A stretch of DNA of 64,000 bases, taken from positions 489,501-553,500 of the forward strand of contig OU461276.1 in assembly GCA_911810475.1 (NCBI GenBank). The letters run 5' to 3'. The notes beneath the pieces are model-generated. The model was not told the origin of the DNA, did not search any database, and saw nothing but the letters and a program-made list of their open reading frames with translations. The stretch comes from Candidatus Celerinatantimonas neptuna (GTDB lineage Bacteria; Pseudomonadota; Gammaproteobacteria; Enterobacterales; Celerinatantimonadaceae). The position numbers were made by a program, and so were the translations under genes. This document shows positions 1 to 12,517 of this stretch, in pieces; positions within the stretch are counted from its first letter, which is position 1; each line of letters opens with the position of its first letter.

Positions 1-441
1 TTTTTTATGCCATGGATCGGGAAAATAAAGCTGTAAACGCTCCAGGCTATCATCAGCAACTGCATCTTTTAAAACTTCAACTGCATCATGTTCAATGACC
101 CGTAAATTGGTTAATCCAAGATCAGATAAATCAGCTAAACAGGCCCCAACCCCCGGGCGATGCACTTCAATTCCGATGAAATCCAACTGAGGATTCTCTT
201 GCGCCATTTGAACCAATGATTTTCCCATACCAAAACCAATTTCCAATACTCTGGGAGCAACACGGCCGAATATTTCATTAAAATCATAAGGATGAGACTG
301 ATATGGCAACCCGAAAACAGGTAAAAATTGTTCTAATGCGTGAGCCTGTCGATTACTTAACCGACCTTCTCTTTTTACAAAACTCCGTACGATTCGTTTC
401 GTCCTTCCATCCTCAAGACGATTTTCATCTACATCGCTCAT
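1..441 (-). CDS. trmB: tRNA (guanine-N7)-methyltransferase TrmB, C-terminus cut by window edge
   Basis: The minus strand reads without a stop from an ATG at 441 to the left edge. It gives an SAM-dependent methyltransferase that makes m7G46 in tRNA. Visible family motifs are [10 protein letters not shown] and QAHALE near the N-terminus, the SAM-binding [26 protein letters not shown], and [10 protein letters not shown] at the edge. All of these align with E. coli TrmB. About 147 residues are present of a usual 230-240, so the C-terminal third lies outside the window. The ATG at 441 was chosen because the upstream codons do not match the family and a weak GGTGG lies in front of it. It lies downstream of cyuA on the same strand, with 134 bp between them. 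Confidence 0.95.
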   Translation of the reverse strand, partial: MSDVDENRLEDGRTKRIVRSFVKREGRLSNRQAHALEQFLPVFGLPYQSHPYDFNEIFGRVAPRVLEIGFGMGKSLVQMAQENPQLDFIGIEVHRPGVGACLADLSDLGLTNLRVIEHDAVEVLKDAVADDSLERLQLYFPDPWHKK

Positions 442-575
442 CTGCTTTTTCGTTCCACCATAGACAATTTCATCCGCGCATTATCCAAAAAGTAGCACGA
501 ATCGCAAGACAAATGATAGATGAATCCTATCCGCACCAAACCCCGCAACTCGCTATTATAGTGACCAGATGACAT

Positions 576-1862
576 TCAAGACACAATTAATGACTGACGC
601 TCAGCAATCCAGTGAACTATCTGTTGATCCGTCGCTTTAAGTGAATCAAAAGTCAGCTTTCCTAAATTTGCTAAGGAAGCATCAACCGACTGTTCAAGAA
701 CACCATCCGCTCTGGGAGCCTTTCCAGACAGCCCGAGTAATGCTGCCTTCACCGCGGCTGAAGCTCCGGTAGAAACCTTTAAAGCACAGCCAGGTTTAGC
801 ACCATCACAATAAATACCACTAATATCTCCCACCATATACCGAATTGTCTCTTCAATTTGTTTAAGCGTGCCACCTAATAACCAGTTAATTGCCGCAGCA
901 GCTCCCATCGCGGCCGTTGTCGCGGCACAAAGGGCCGACAGTGGCGTTTGCATTTTTTTTATATAAACAGCTAACAAATGACTCATTGTTAATGCTCTCA
1001 AGCGATGCTCAAAATCAGCATTAATTGCATCAGCCACAGCAACAACGGGCATTGTTGCAGCAATTCCTTGATTACCACTGCCAGAATTACTCATCGCTGG
1101 TAAAGTTGCCCCAGCCATACGGGCATCACTAGCTGCAGCACTGGCTATCATTGCTCTACTGCTTAAATCATTACTTATAAATCCATTTTGTTGTTGCTGC
1201 TGCAACCCCAGACCTATAGCAAGGCCATATGAAGTTTTAAGCCCGGCCTGACTTAAAGCACTATTCAAATCAGCAGATTGCTGCACAACCCCTAACTCAT
1301 CCAGATTAACCGTTTCACAAAAAGAGACAATTTCCGCAACCTGCCAACCATCATTCAACTTTTGGGAGATTGACGAGCATAACATCGGCTGTTCCAGCAT
1401 CAATCCACCATTTAGTTCAACCGATACTAAATGATCATGCTGCCCCCCCATTTTAACCACACATTGCTCATCAGTTGTATGCGCTTCTAAACGGGTATAA
1501 AAAACATCTTCATGTTCAATGTAACGAACCTGGACCTTTTGATGCGCTAACATTGATTTGGCACGGCGAAGGGGATCAGATTCCAAATGAGCCAAAACTT
1601 CAAGACCAGCCTTAGCATCGCCCCCAAACCATCCGGCAGCCGCTGCAATGGTAAGTCCGGTCATCCCCGTTCCCGGAACGAAAACTCCAGCAGCATTTTT
1701 ATAAAGGTTAGCGCTCACTTCAATATCAAGAGAACAGATATCACCCTGGCACCATGCTCTGGCATGGGCACTTGCCAGAGCAACCGTTAAAGGTTCTGTA
1801 CACCCCCATGCCGGTTTTAAAGCACTCTTTAACGCATCAAGATAAAGCTTTGAAGATTCCAT
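576..1862 (-). CDS. cyuA: L-cysteine desulfidase (CyuA/YhaM, UPF0597 family)
   Basis: 428 residues, close to the 436 of E. coli CyuA (YhaM). Family members break L-cysteine down to pyruvate, ammonia and sulfide, using an oxygen-labile Fe-S cluster, and so detoxify cysteine or use it anaerobically. Visible marks are the N-terminal LKPAWGCTEP motif, the glycine-rich SNSGSGNQGIAATMP stretch in the middle, and C-terminal cysteines in LSALCAATTAAMG and YCDGAKPGCALKVSTGAS that fit cluster ligation. The frame is open upstream to 1940, but the ATG at 1862 has AAGGA about ten bases ahead and gives the family-typical start MESSKLYLDALK. It is divergent from an Lrp-type regulator. No CyuP-type cysteine transporter is next to it. 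Assignment by family motifs; activity is inferred. Confidence 0.88.
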   Translation of the reverse strand: MESSKLYLDALKSALKPAWGCTEPLTVALASAHARAWCQGDICSLDIEVSANLYKNAAGVFVPGTGMTGLTIAAAAGWFGGDAKAGLEVLAHLESDPLRRAKSMLAHQKVQVRYIEHEDVFYTRLEAHTTDEQCVVKMGGQHDHLVSVELNGGLMLEQPMLCSSISQKLNDGWQVAEIVSFCETVNLDELGVVQQSADLNSALSQAGLKTSYGLAIGLGLQQQQQNGFISNDLSSRAMIASAAASDARMAGATLPAMSNSGSGNQGIAATMPVVAVADAINADFEHRLRALTMSHLLAVYIKKMQTPLSALCAATTAAMGAAAAINWLLGGTLKQIEETIRYMVGDISGIYCDGAKPGCALKVSTGASAAVKAALLGLSGKAPRADGVLEQSVDASLANLGKLTFDSLKATDQQIVHWIAERQSLIVS

Positions 1863-1987
1863 CACCGAACAATCCTTACTGTCTAAGCCACCGATAACTC
1901 CAGAATACAATGATAAAAACAGAAAATTATTGCAAAGCATCTTGCAAAAGAAGCATCTATTGAAAAAATATACCTATTGAACAATCC

Positions 1988-2013
1988 TATAATAGAAAAA
2001 TATTTCTATTATA
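1988..2013. promoter_or_regulatory. Inverted repeat between cyuA and cyuR, probable regulator operator
   Basis: Perfect 11-bp arms TATAATAGAAA (1988-1998) and TTTCTATTATA (2003-2013) flank a 4-nt centre. It lies 17 bp before the cyuR start and in the divergent control region of cyuA. Lrp/AsnC proteins bind such AT-rich dyads, so autoregulation and cyuA control by CyuR are inferred. Confidence 0.5.
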
Positions 2014-2030
2014 TTCTAAAAGGTGGAATG

Positions 2031-2498
2031 ATGACTTTAGACAGCAAAGACCGACTTATACTAACCTTGCTCCAAAGGGATGTCACACTCCCACTTCAAA
2101 CCATCGCCGAACGTGTTGGCTTATCACAAACGCCTTGTTGGAGACGTATTCAAAAATTAGAACAACAAGGTTTTATACGAAAAAAAGTTGCATTGTTAGA
2201 CCGAGAAAAACTGAATCTGGGCGTGACTGTTTTTGTTGCCGTAAAAACGGGTTCACACAGTCGAAACTGGTTATCCCAATTTAAAAAAGTAGTCGCAGAT
2301 ATACCCGAGATTATAGAAGCACATCGTATGAGTGGCGACATTGACTATCTTCTACAAGTTGTTGTCACTGATATAAATAGTTATGATCGCATTTATAATC
2401 AATTGATAGAAAAACTAGAGTTCTCTGATATCAGCTCAGCCTTTGCCATGGAGACACTTAAAACAACAACCGAATTACCGACTGATTATTTATCTTAA
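2031..2498 (+). CDS. cyuR: Lrp/AsnC-family regulator, CyuR (DecR/YbaO)-like
   Basis: 155 residues, the usual Lrp-family size. The N-terminal winged helix (about residues 1-60: LDSKDRLILTLLQRD, TLPLQTIAERVGLSQTPCWRRIQKLEQQGFI) is followed by a RAM/AsnC effector domain ending in DISSAFAMETLK. The motif SQTPCWRRIQKLE is typical of the YbaO/DecR branch. In E. coli that branch activates the cysteine desulfidase operon when cysteine is present. The divergent cyuA supports this role. The frame is open from 1977, but AGGTGG at 2021-2026 sits four bases before the ATG at 2031, which also gives the family-typical MTLDSKDR start. The adjacent ATG at 2028 is too close to the Shine-Dalgarno sequence. Confidence 0.85.
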   Translation: MTLDSKDRLILTLLQRDVTLPLQTIAERVGLSQTPCWRRIQKLEQQGFIRKKVALLDREKLNLGVTVFVAVKTGSHSRNWLSQFKKVVADIPEIIEAHRMSGDIDYLLQVVVTDINSYDRIYNQLIEKLEFSDISSAFAMETLKTTTELPTDYLS

Positions 2499-2735
2499 AT
2501 GGACTTATAGATAAAGACGACTTTTCAACAAACTCTCACGCCCGATTTTGGCGTTAAATTCATTTACCATCGAATAGCTATGGCAGAACAAATTTGTCTT
2601 AAACCCAAGTTAAGATTAAATAGTAAAACCAGCGAATATTGAGGGCATTTATTAAGTATTTCTCCATAGCAAACACATGGTTTTTACTGCCTCATTAGCA
2701 TGTTATAGTACGCCGGAAATCACTTAAAAATTGCC

Positions 2736-3764
2736 ATGAAAAAGACTTTACCGCCACAACAATTCCACTCAAAGCTCGTTCAATGGGCAACAAAATATGG
2801 ACGCCATGATCTGCCATGGCAATTAAACCCAACGCCTTATTCTGTTCATATTTCTGAGATTATGCTTCAGCAGACACAGGTATTGACAGTCATTCCTTAC
2901 TATCAACGTTGGATGGAAAGTTTTCCTAATCTAGAAGCTCTAGCTCAGGCAAATGAAGATGAAGTGATGCTGCATTGGCAGGGCTTAGGTTATTACTCCC
3001 GGGCCAGAAATCTGCAAAAAGCAGCGCAATACTTAATCAAGGAGTTTTCAGGGCATTATCCAAAGACACTCAAACAAATCGAACAAATCCCAGGAATCGG
3101 TCGCTATACAGCCGGAGCCATTGTCTCATTTGCCTATAACGAACCGGGCCCAATAGTCGACGGTAATGTCAGACGATTATTCTGTCGATATTTTGCCATC
3201 GAAGGCGTACCAACAACAACGGCTGTCAACCGGCAACTATGGGACTACGCGCAGCAATATACGTTAGCAAATGATTGCCGGGCTTATGCACAATCACTAT
3301 TGGATATGGGAGCAACGCTCTGCACGGCTAAAAATCCGAATTGCCCACATTGCCCTCTTATCGCCACCTGCCAGGCACATCAGACGGGCCGGACAGCGAA
3401 ATTACCAACCCCAAAACCCAAAAAACATCAGCCAGTCAAAGCGGCTTGTTTTTATTGGATACAACAGCAAAACAAACTCTATCTTCAAAAACGTCCATCA
3501 CCAGGGATCTGGGGAGGACTTTGGTGTTTACCTCAGGCAAATGACCATGAAATAGCTGAACCAAGGCCAGCCTTAGGCTACTTTAAACATACCTTCAGCC
3601 ATTATAAATTAGATGCTCAAGTCGTTCCTTCTGATAAATCAGACCACCATAGCGGAGCATTCTTCAATCGAGAACAAATCGAAACGCTTGGTTTACCCAC
3701 ACCCATTCGCATATTTATCGAACGCCACTGGCCACAATCACGCGATAGTCTCAATTCTGAATAA
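2736..3764 (+). CDS. mutY: Adenine DNA glycosylase MutY
   Basis: 342 residues (E. coli 350). It removes adenine mispaired with 8-oxoguanine, acting with MutM and MutT. Domains in order are the HhH-GPD catalytic domain, the Fe-S cluster and a NUDIX-like C-terminal domain. The catalytic Glu41 is in HISEIMLQQTQV, the helix-hairpin-helix is QIPGIGRYTAGAI, and Asp142 is in IVDGNV. The [4Fe-4S] ligands Cys196, Cys203, Cys206 and Cys212 keep the C-X6-C-X2-C-X5-C spacing, offset by four residues from E. coli. The C-terminal half (from about 230) carries the 8-oxoG recognition domain. The yggX gene that usually follows is absent; convergent esterase genes lie downstream. The Shine-Dalgarno sequence is weak. 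Confidence 0.97.
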   Translation: MKKTLPPQQFHSKLVQWATKYGRHDLPWQLNPTPYSVHISEIMLQQTQVLTVIPYYQRWMESFPNLEALAQANEDEVMLHWQGLGYYSRARNLQKAAQYLIKEFSGHYPKTLKQIEQIPGIGRYTAGAIVSFAYNEPGPIVDGNVRRLFCRYFAIEGVPTTTAVNRQLWDYAQQYTLANDCRAYAQSLLDMGATLCTAKNPNCPHCPLIATCQAHQTGRTAKLPTPKPKKHQPVKAACFYWIQQQNKLYLQKRPSPGIWGGLWCLPQANDHEIAEPRPALGYFKHTFSHYKLDAQVVPSDKSDHHSGAFFNREQIETLGLPTPIRIFIERHWPQSRDSLNSE

Positions 3765-3907
3765 GAAAATGATCAAAGCAGCACCAAGCAAATCTTGAAT
3801 TTCATCTTATATTCCATATACAAAATTGTTCCTGACTTAGCAGGGACAAGAAGCCAATCCATATGATAGAGCCGATTAACCAGCACTAAAGTCTATAAAA
3901 ACGACCT

Positions 3908-5446
3908 CTAATGCTGAGTCTTCGCGACCAAATCAAGTTGCACTTTTTGAGGATCAACAATAGCCCGACTATTTGCCACTCCTTTAGGGGAAAACCAGAA
4001 CAACCGATCCTGCTGGCGGCGATATTGAGGCCATTCAGGTAATCCAGCCCCATTGGGATTACCCGTTTTAGCAAAATTAACCCAATACTGGTGCATTAAT
4101 TTCGCCATCTTTTGATCTGATGTCGTCACGACCTTCGGATATGCCGCATTTAATGTGTTAAACACATAAGGAATTTCCGACGCATGTATCGCCCCCGACC
4201 ATTTCCTTTGTTTCTCAGTGGCAATATAGCCGAATCGATACTCCCAGACAGGTGTGTGATGAGCAGATAGAGCTTTTGCCACAAAACGAGCCGGCTCAAT
4301 CATCAGTTTTTGCATGGCTATTCGATCATTTAACACATTCACTGACATATCTTTAGGATAAACCTGATTCGCAATATTCGGATCCATTCCATATTGGCGA
4401 AATACTGCATCTCTTGTCTTCGGATGGCCTTCTACTCCACCGAAGTCCATCGAATTAGCACCGATTAAGACAGGAATATGCATATAATCACCCGAACGAT
4501 AGGCCTGCTGTGGAGGCTCGCTTACAATGCGACCATCAATCATGGGGCCTGCATAGTTTTTATCTAACGACTTAAAGTTTGAAAGATTCACACCGCCAAG
4601 AATCTCTTTTGCCGATAACGCTCGCAACTTAGTCAGTGCTTGCTTACCGTTGCCTGTTATTCCGTATTCTCTGGCAAAATCAACCCCAGTGTCAGAAGCC
4701 GGTTTCCAGGTAAGATGGGGCGTTATGTTATATCGTCCATTTCCCGATTCAATAATAGCCTTATTAAATAAATTACGGCTGTAATGGCTGGTCAAAAGCA
4801 TATTGCCCGAATAACCACCAGCCGATTCACCGAACAATGTCACATTGTTCGGATCCCCGCCAAATGACATAATATTATCCTGAACCCATCGCAATACCTT
4901 AATCTGGTCCATAAAACCATAATTACCCCGAAACAGATTGTCATTTAATGACGGATGGGCAAAAAAGCCAAACCGCCCTAATCGATAGTTAAAACTAACC
5001 AAAATCACGCCACTTCTGGCAAAACCAGCCCCAGAGTATATAGCCGGAGAGCTTCCCCCATTGACAAACCCTCCGCCATGGACCCAAACCATCACAGGTA
5101 ATGGAGCAGAAAAATGATGAGGTCGCCAAACATTAACGGTCAGGCAATCTTCACTAAATGCCTTAACAGGTGGGGCCATATCACCTTTATATGGCTTTTG
5201 CATACACCCTGGTCCAAAAGAAGTCGCCAATCGGATCCCCTTCCAAGGAACAACGGAAAGAGGGCGTTGCCAACGTAATTGGCCAATAGGCGCTCTGGCA
5301 TATGGGATACCTAAAAACGAATCGACATGATGTTTATACTCTCCTTCGATACGACCAGATTTCAATTGCACAATGGGTCCGCGCTGTTGAGCCAAAACAC
5401 CACAACTCACCAGTGAAAAACACAATGTGATAAATAGAACCCGCAT
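3908..5446 (-). CDS. Secreted type-B carboxylesterase (first of a tandem pair)
   Basis: 512 residues of the carboxylesterase/cholinesterase alpha/beta-hydrolase family, which splits carboxylic esters through a Ser-acid-His triad. The nucleophile Ser is in FGESAGG, the oxyanion loop is HGGGFVNGG, the probable acid is in IGANSMDFGG, and the His is in AIHASEIPYVF. The SGNYGFMDQ and WVQDNI type motifs of the family are present. The N-terminus is a secretion signal with a probable cut after GVLA; the LVSC stretch also makes a lipoprotein signal possible. The ATG at 5446 was preferred over the upstream one because GGAGGG lies seven bases ahead. It sits 68 bp downstream of a paralogue on the same strand. 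Natural substrate unknown. Confidence 0.88.
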   Translation of the reverse strand: MRVLFITLCFSLVSCGVLAQQRGPIVQLKSGRIEGEYKHHVDSFLGIPYARAPIGQLRWQRPLSVVPWKGIRLATSFGPGCMQKPYKGDMAPPVKAFSEDCLTVNVWRPHHFSAPLPVMVWVHGGGFVNGGSSPAIYSGAGFARSGVILVSFNYRLGRFGFFAHPSLNDNLFRGNYGFMDQIKVLRWVQDNIMSFGGDPNNVTLFGESAGGYSGNMLLTSHYSRNLFNKAIIESGNGRYNITPHLTWKPASDTGVDFAREYGITGNGKQALTKLRALSAKEILGGVNLSNFKSLDKNYAGPMIDGRIVSEPPQQAYRSGDYMHIPVLIGANSMDFGGVEGHPKTRDAVFRQYGMDPNIANQVYPKDMSVNVLNDRIAMQKLMIEPARFVAKALSAHHTPVWEYRFGYIATEKQRKWSGAIHASEIPYVFNTLNAAYPKVVTTSDQKMAKLMHQYWVNFAKTGNPNGAGLPEWPQYRRQQDRLFWFSPKGVANSRAIVDPQKVQLDLVAKTQH

Positions 5447-5514
5447 TAATGTCCCTCCCAATACCACTGAGAATAATAAGCTTCTCCTAAAAATTCCTTA
5501 TCATTCTGATTAAC

Positions 5515-7203
5515 TTAACGTTGACCCTTAACGGATGACGGCCACAACGAAGGATTATGAAACGTTTTATCCAACAGAGAACTAAACCAACGACCATTTA
5601 AGACCTGATTAATGAGCTGGTATTTCACCGATTCAGAAAGATGATGATCCTGTTTTATAGCATTCATCACATCATGTTGATCATATGTTTTGGACGACAT
5701 ATAAATCAATGCCCGATGTAAATTAGCATTTAACATTAACAGTGCTTTGCCCTGCCGATTATGTTGCGGTGTCCAACGTAACCACTGAGGGAGCCCTTTT
5801 CCGTTTGGATTTCCACTCCGAATAAAATGAAATAAGTAACGCCGAAACGTGTAAGACAAGTCAATTGCCCCTGGTTTTTGAAAGGCATTACCGATAAACC
5901 GTTGATATCGCATTTTATCCAGTAATGGCATAAAGACCCCATGAAACGATCCCAACAAGGCCATTTTATGGCCACTCACATAGGGATCTGTTCCAAACTG
6001 CACTTCAGTTCCATAAATAGGCGCTAAATAATGGGAATACATTCTTTGAGCAGACAACTGCACATTGAACAAACTATACAATTGCCCTCCGTAATGAAAT
6101 ACAAATTGATATTGTTGTAATAATGCGGGGGTTTTAGCCAGAGAGCCATCATGAAACGCTTTTGAAAAATAATGACTCGTTAATGCAAATATAGAAAATT
6201 CATTCTCACCAGAAAGCATCATCACTGGAACAGAGTTAAACCGGGTTGTATTAAACCCAACTTTAGGTAATACATAACCATCGCGATAAAGATGAGGAAA
6301 AGCACTCATACGAATCCCAGCATTGCGCATCAACCCAGCCAAATGCTTCGCATCCATTTGCTGAAGATAATGGCGAATCGAATGACCACCCTGTCGAAGC
6401 CATGCTTTAGCCTCTGCCAAATTCGCTTTGATATGCTCCTTCACAACCAGAGGGGCAAAAGCATTTAAAAACACTTGTTGACTTTGGCTCATCCCAGCAG
6501 TTGTCATACCACCACTAAAGACAATTGCATGCTGAAATTTCCCTTTAAAAACAGGTGAAATAAGCATAGCCATCACATCTCGACCTCCAGCAGAAAACCC
6601 AGCTACAGTAACCTGATCTGAACACCCTCCAAATTGGCGAATATTAGTGTGCACCCAATCCAACGCAGCAGCCTGATCCAATAACCCAAAATTTCCGGAT
6701 GACTGAATTGGATTATTGGTTTTAATCGCTTTCATCGGATTAAAACCCAAAACCCCCAAGCGATAATTAATCATCACAATCACAGCATTTAGTGATTTAG
6801 CCAAGTCTATCGGATTAAATTCCTGTGCTTTGCCGGCCTGATTATTTCCACCATGAATATAAACCAACACGGGTAACAGATGATTTGCTTTCGGACGATA
6901 GATGTTCAAATTCAGACAATTTTCTTTACCGATAAATTTACCGTTTTGAAATTGCGGACAAACAGTCCCCATTTTGGTCGCATCAAGCTGAGGACCATAA
7001 GCCAAAATTTTCTTCGGCAACTGCCAGCGCAGTTTTCCAACTGGAGCCTGCGCATAAGGGATCCCCAAAAAAGCAGCCACCTGACCTTGATAAATTCCCT
7101 GAACAGTCGTTTGTTGAAAATGAACAACTGGCCCAGGAGATGCGGCATAAACACTTCCACTCAACCATAAAAGAAACCATATACCCCATTGAATAAAACG
7201 CAT
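5515..7203 (-). CDS. Secreted type-B carboxylesterase (second of a tandem pair)
   Basis: 562 residues of the same alpha/beta-hydrolase family as its downstream neighbour, with a signal peptide ending around SVYA. Visible motifs are FLGIPYAQAPVGKLRW near the N-terminus, the oxyanion loop YIHGGNNQAG, FGLLDQAAALDWV, and the nucleophile elbow AGFSAGG. In the elbow, Phe replaces the Glu of the common GESAGG. The acid is probably the Glu in SGENEFSIF and the His is in SFHGVF. SGNPNGKGLPQW is shared with the other copy. GGGGGA lies eight bases before the ATG. Divergence between the two copies suggests old duplication and different substrates. What is hydrolysed cannot be read from the sequence. Confidence 0.85.
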   Translation of the reverse strand: MRFIQWGIWFLLWLSGSVYAASPGPVVHFQQTTVQGIYQGQVAAFLGIPYAQAPVGKLRWQLPKKILAYGPQLDATKMGTVCPQFQNGKFIGKENCLNLNIYRPKANHLLPVLVYIHGGNNQAGKAQEFNPIDLAKSLNAVIVMINYRLGVLGFNPMKAIKTNNPIQSSGNFGLLDQAAALDWVHTNIRQFGGCSDQVTVAGFSAGGRDVMAMLISPVFKGKFQHAIVFSGGMTTAGMSQSQQVFLNAFAPLVVKEHIKANLAEAKAWLRQGGHSIRHYLQQMDAKHLAGLMRNAGIRMSAFPHLYRDGYVLPKVGFNTTRFNSVPVMMLSGENEFSIFALTSHYFSKAFHDGSLAKTPALLQQYQFVFHYGGQLYSLFNVQLSAQRMYSHYLAPIYGTEVQFGTDPYVSGHKMALLGSFHGVFMPLLDKMRYQRFIGNAFQKPGAIDLSYTFRRYLFHFIRSGNPNGKGLPQWLRWTPQHNRQGKALLMLNANLHRALIYMSSKTYDQHDVMNAIKQDHHLSESVKYQLINQVLNGRWFSSLLDKTFHNPSLWPSSVKGQR

Positions 7204-7294
7204 CTTGTGATTCCCCCATTTGAATCCACTAATGAAGCAACAATGAACCGTCTGAAATCAGATATAACCTACAAACTTATTAATAAAACACTTG

Positions 7295-8893
<1,599 letters not shown>

Positions 8894-8928
8894 TTATCAT
8901 TTGTTATTTTTTAAGCACACAAACCCTC

Positions 8929-8949
8929 TTGAGCCGATTTATGACTCAA
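8929..8949. promoter_or_regulatory. Possible operator upstream of bglH
   Basis: TTGAGCCGATT at 8929-8939 is identical to the arm of the inverted repeat upstream of the bgl PTS operon (12323-12362). Here it is followed by CTCAA at 8945-8949, giving a TTGAG...CTCAA dyad 45 bp before the bglH start. The shared 11-mer in two control regions of one pathway suggests one common regulator. This is inference; no regulator gene is adjacent. Confidence 0.4.
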
Positions 8950-9128
8950 TAAAAGGCTTGTTACCATACGTTTTACTGCTTGCCAGATGAATGCTCAGAA
9001 TGAATAAGCTAAATCCGATGAAGACTATTAAAATTATTTATAATCGAATGTCATCCCTGATTTAAATAGATAATGACTTATCCATCACTGATATTTATTT
9101 TTTGATTTATATAAGATTGCTACAAAAA

Positions 9129-10565
<1,437 letters not shown>

Positions 10566-10584
10566 TTAATTACTATCCATTCTC

Positions 10585-12036
<1,452 letters not shown>

Positions 12037-12071
12037 TCATCTAAATGAATAACTTTTCTATCCCACAAAAT

Positions 12072-12119
12072 AAAAAAACCTGAAAAAGCACTACGGTTAT
12101 GCAGTACCTTTCAGGTTTT
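12072..12119 (-). terminator. Leader terminator t2 upstream of the bgl operon
   Basis: On the minus strand AAACCTGAAA pairs with TTTTTCAGGTTT around a partly paired loop, followed by seven T (12072-12078). Its 5' arm overlaps the 3' end of RAT2 (GGTTTT at 12114-12119), the exclusive arrangement used in BglG/LicT antitermination. It lies 53 bp before the EIIBC start. Confidence 0.85.
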
Positions 12120-12141
12120 GCCCGATTTACGGTAACAATCC
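12114..12141 (-). promoter_or_regulatory. RAT2: ribonucleic antiterminator of the BglG/LicT type
   Basis: The minus strand has GGATTGTTACCG and GGGCAAAACC separated by a short loop, 28 nt in all. This matches the conserved RAT sequence bound by BglG-family antiterminators. Folding it blocks terminator t2, so the bgl genes are read when beta-glucoside is present. The neighbouring genes are of the expected kind. Confidence 0.88.
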
Positions 12142-12169
12142 TATTGGGATATTCCCATGGAAACGATAT

Positions 12170-12229
12170 AAAAAAACCTGATCAAAATTAGCGCCGTTTA
12201 AACATCTAACGCCTACTTTGATCAGGTTT
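12170..12229 (-). terminator. Leader terminator t1 upstream of the bgl operon
   Basis: On the minus strand AAACCTGATCAAA (12217-12229 arm) pairs perfectly with TTTGATCAGGTTT (12174-12186 arm). Seven T (12170-12176) follow the stem. The 5' arm overlaps the end of RAT1. It comes first in the transcript, 28 nt before RAT2 begins. Confidence 0.88.
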
Positions 12230-12261
12230 CGCCTATATAAATATGTATATAGTAACAATCC
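12225..12261 (-). promoter_or_regulatory. RAT1: second BglG/LicT-type antiterminator site
   Basis: The minus strand has GGATTGTTACTATATA ... TATATAGGCGAAACC, 37 nt. It keeps the conserved GGATTGTTAC and GGCGAAACC ends, but the upper stem-loop is longer than the usual 28-30 nt. It overlaps terminator t1. In E. coli a bglG gene separates the two RAT/terminator units; here nothing separates them. Confidence 0.82.
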
Positions 12262-12322
12262 TTTCTGAAAACAAATTTACGCTTTTCTGCTCTTTTGTAA
12301 ACAAGTACAATTCTAATTTGTG

Positions 12323-12362
12323 AATCGGCTCAATATTTTTTACACAAAATGTTGAGCCGATT
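12323..12362. promoter_or_regulatory. Long inverted repeat in the bgl/sugar-binding-protein divergent region
   Basis: Perfect 11-bp arms AATCGGCTCAA (12323-12333) and TTGAGCCGATT (12352-12362) are separated by 18 nt. It lies 61 bp upstream of RAT1, probably at or above the bgl promoter, and 156 bp before the divergent sugar-binding protein gene. The same 11-mer occurs upstream of bglH. Likely an operator; no T-tract follows, so a terminator is less likely. Confidence 0.5.
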
Positions 12363-12517
12363 AGTTTCACTTATTATCTAACGATAACATCTATCTTAAT
12401 ATCCAACGCAAAACCTTTTTCTGCTCATTCCCTGCATCATTCACTATATTTATTAAAAGAGTTGATTCAAGAACAATCGACATCAGTATCGCTAATTGAA
12501 TCGTACGGAGTCTGAAC

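Noticed and set aside
303-572. Plus-strand open frame of 89 codons at the left edge
   Set aside because: It is the antisense of the trmB N-terminus and its upstream region; the minus-strand product matches TrmB throughout.
12323-12362. Third leader terminator of the bgl operon
   Set aside because: The stem is perfect, but the loop is long, no T-run follows on the minus strand and no RAT sequence overlaps it; an operator fits better.
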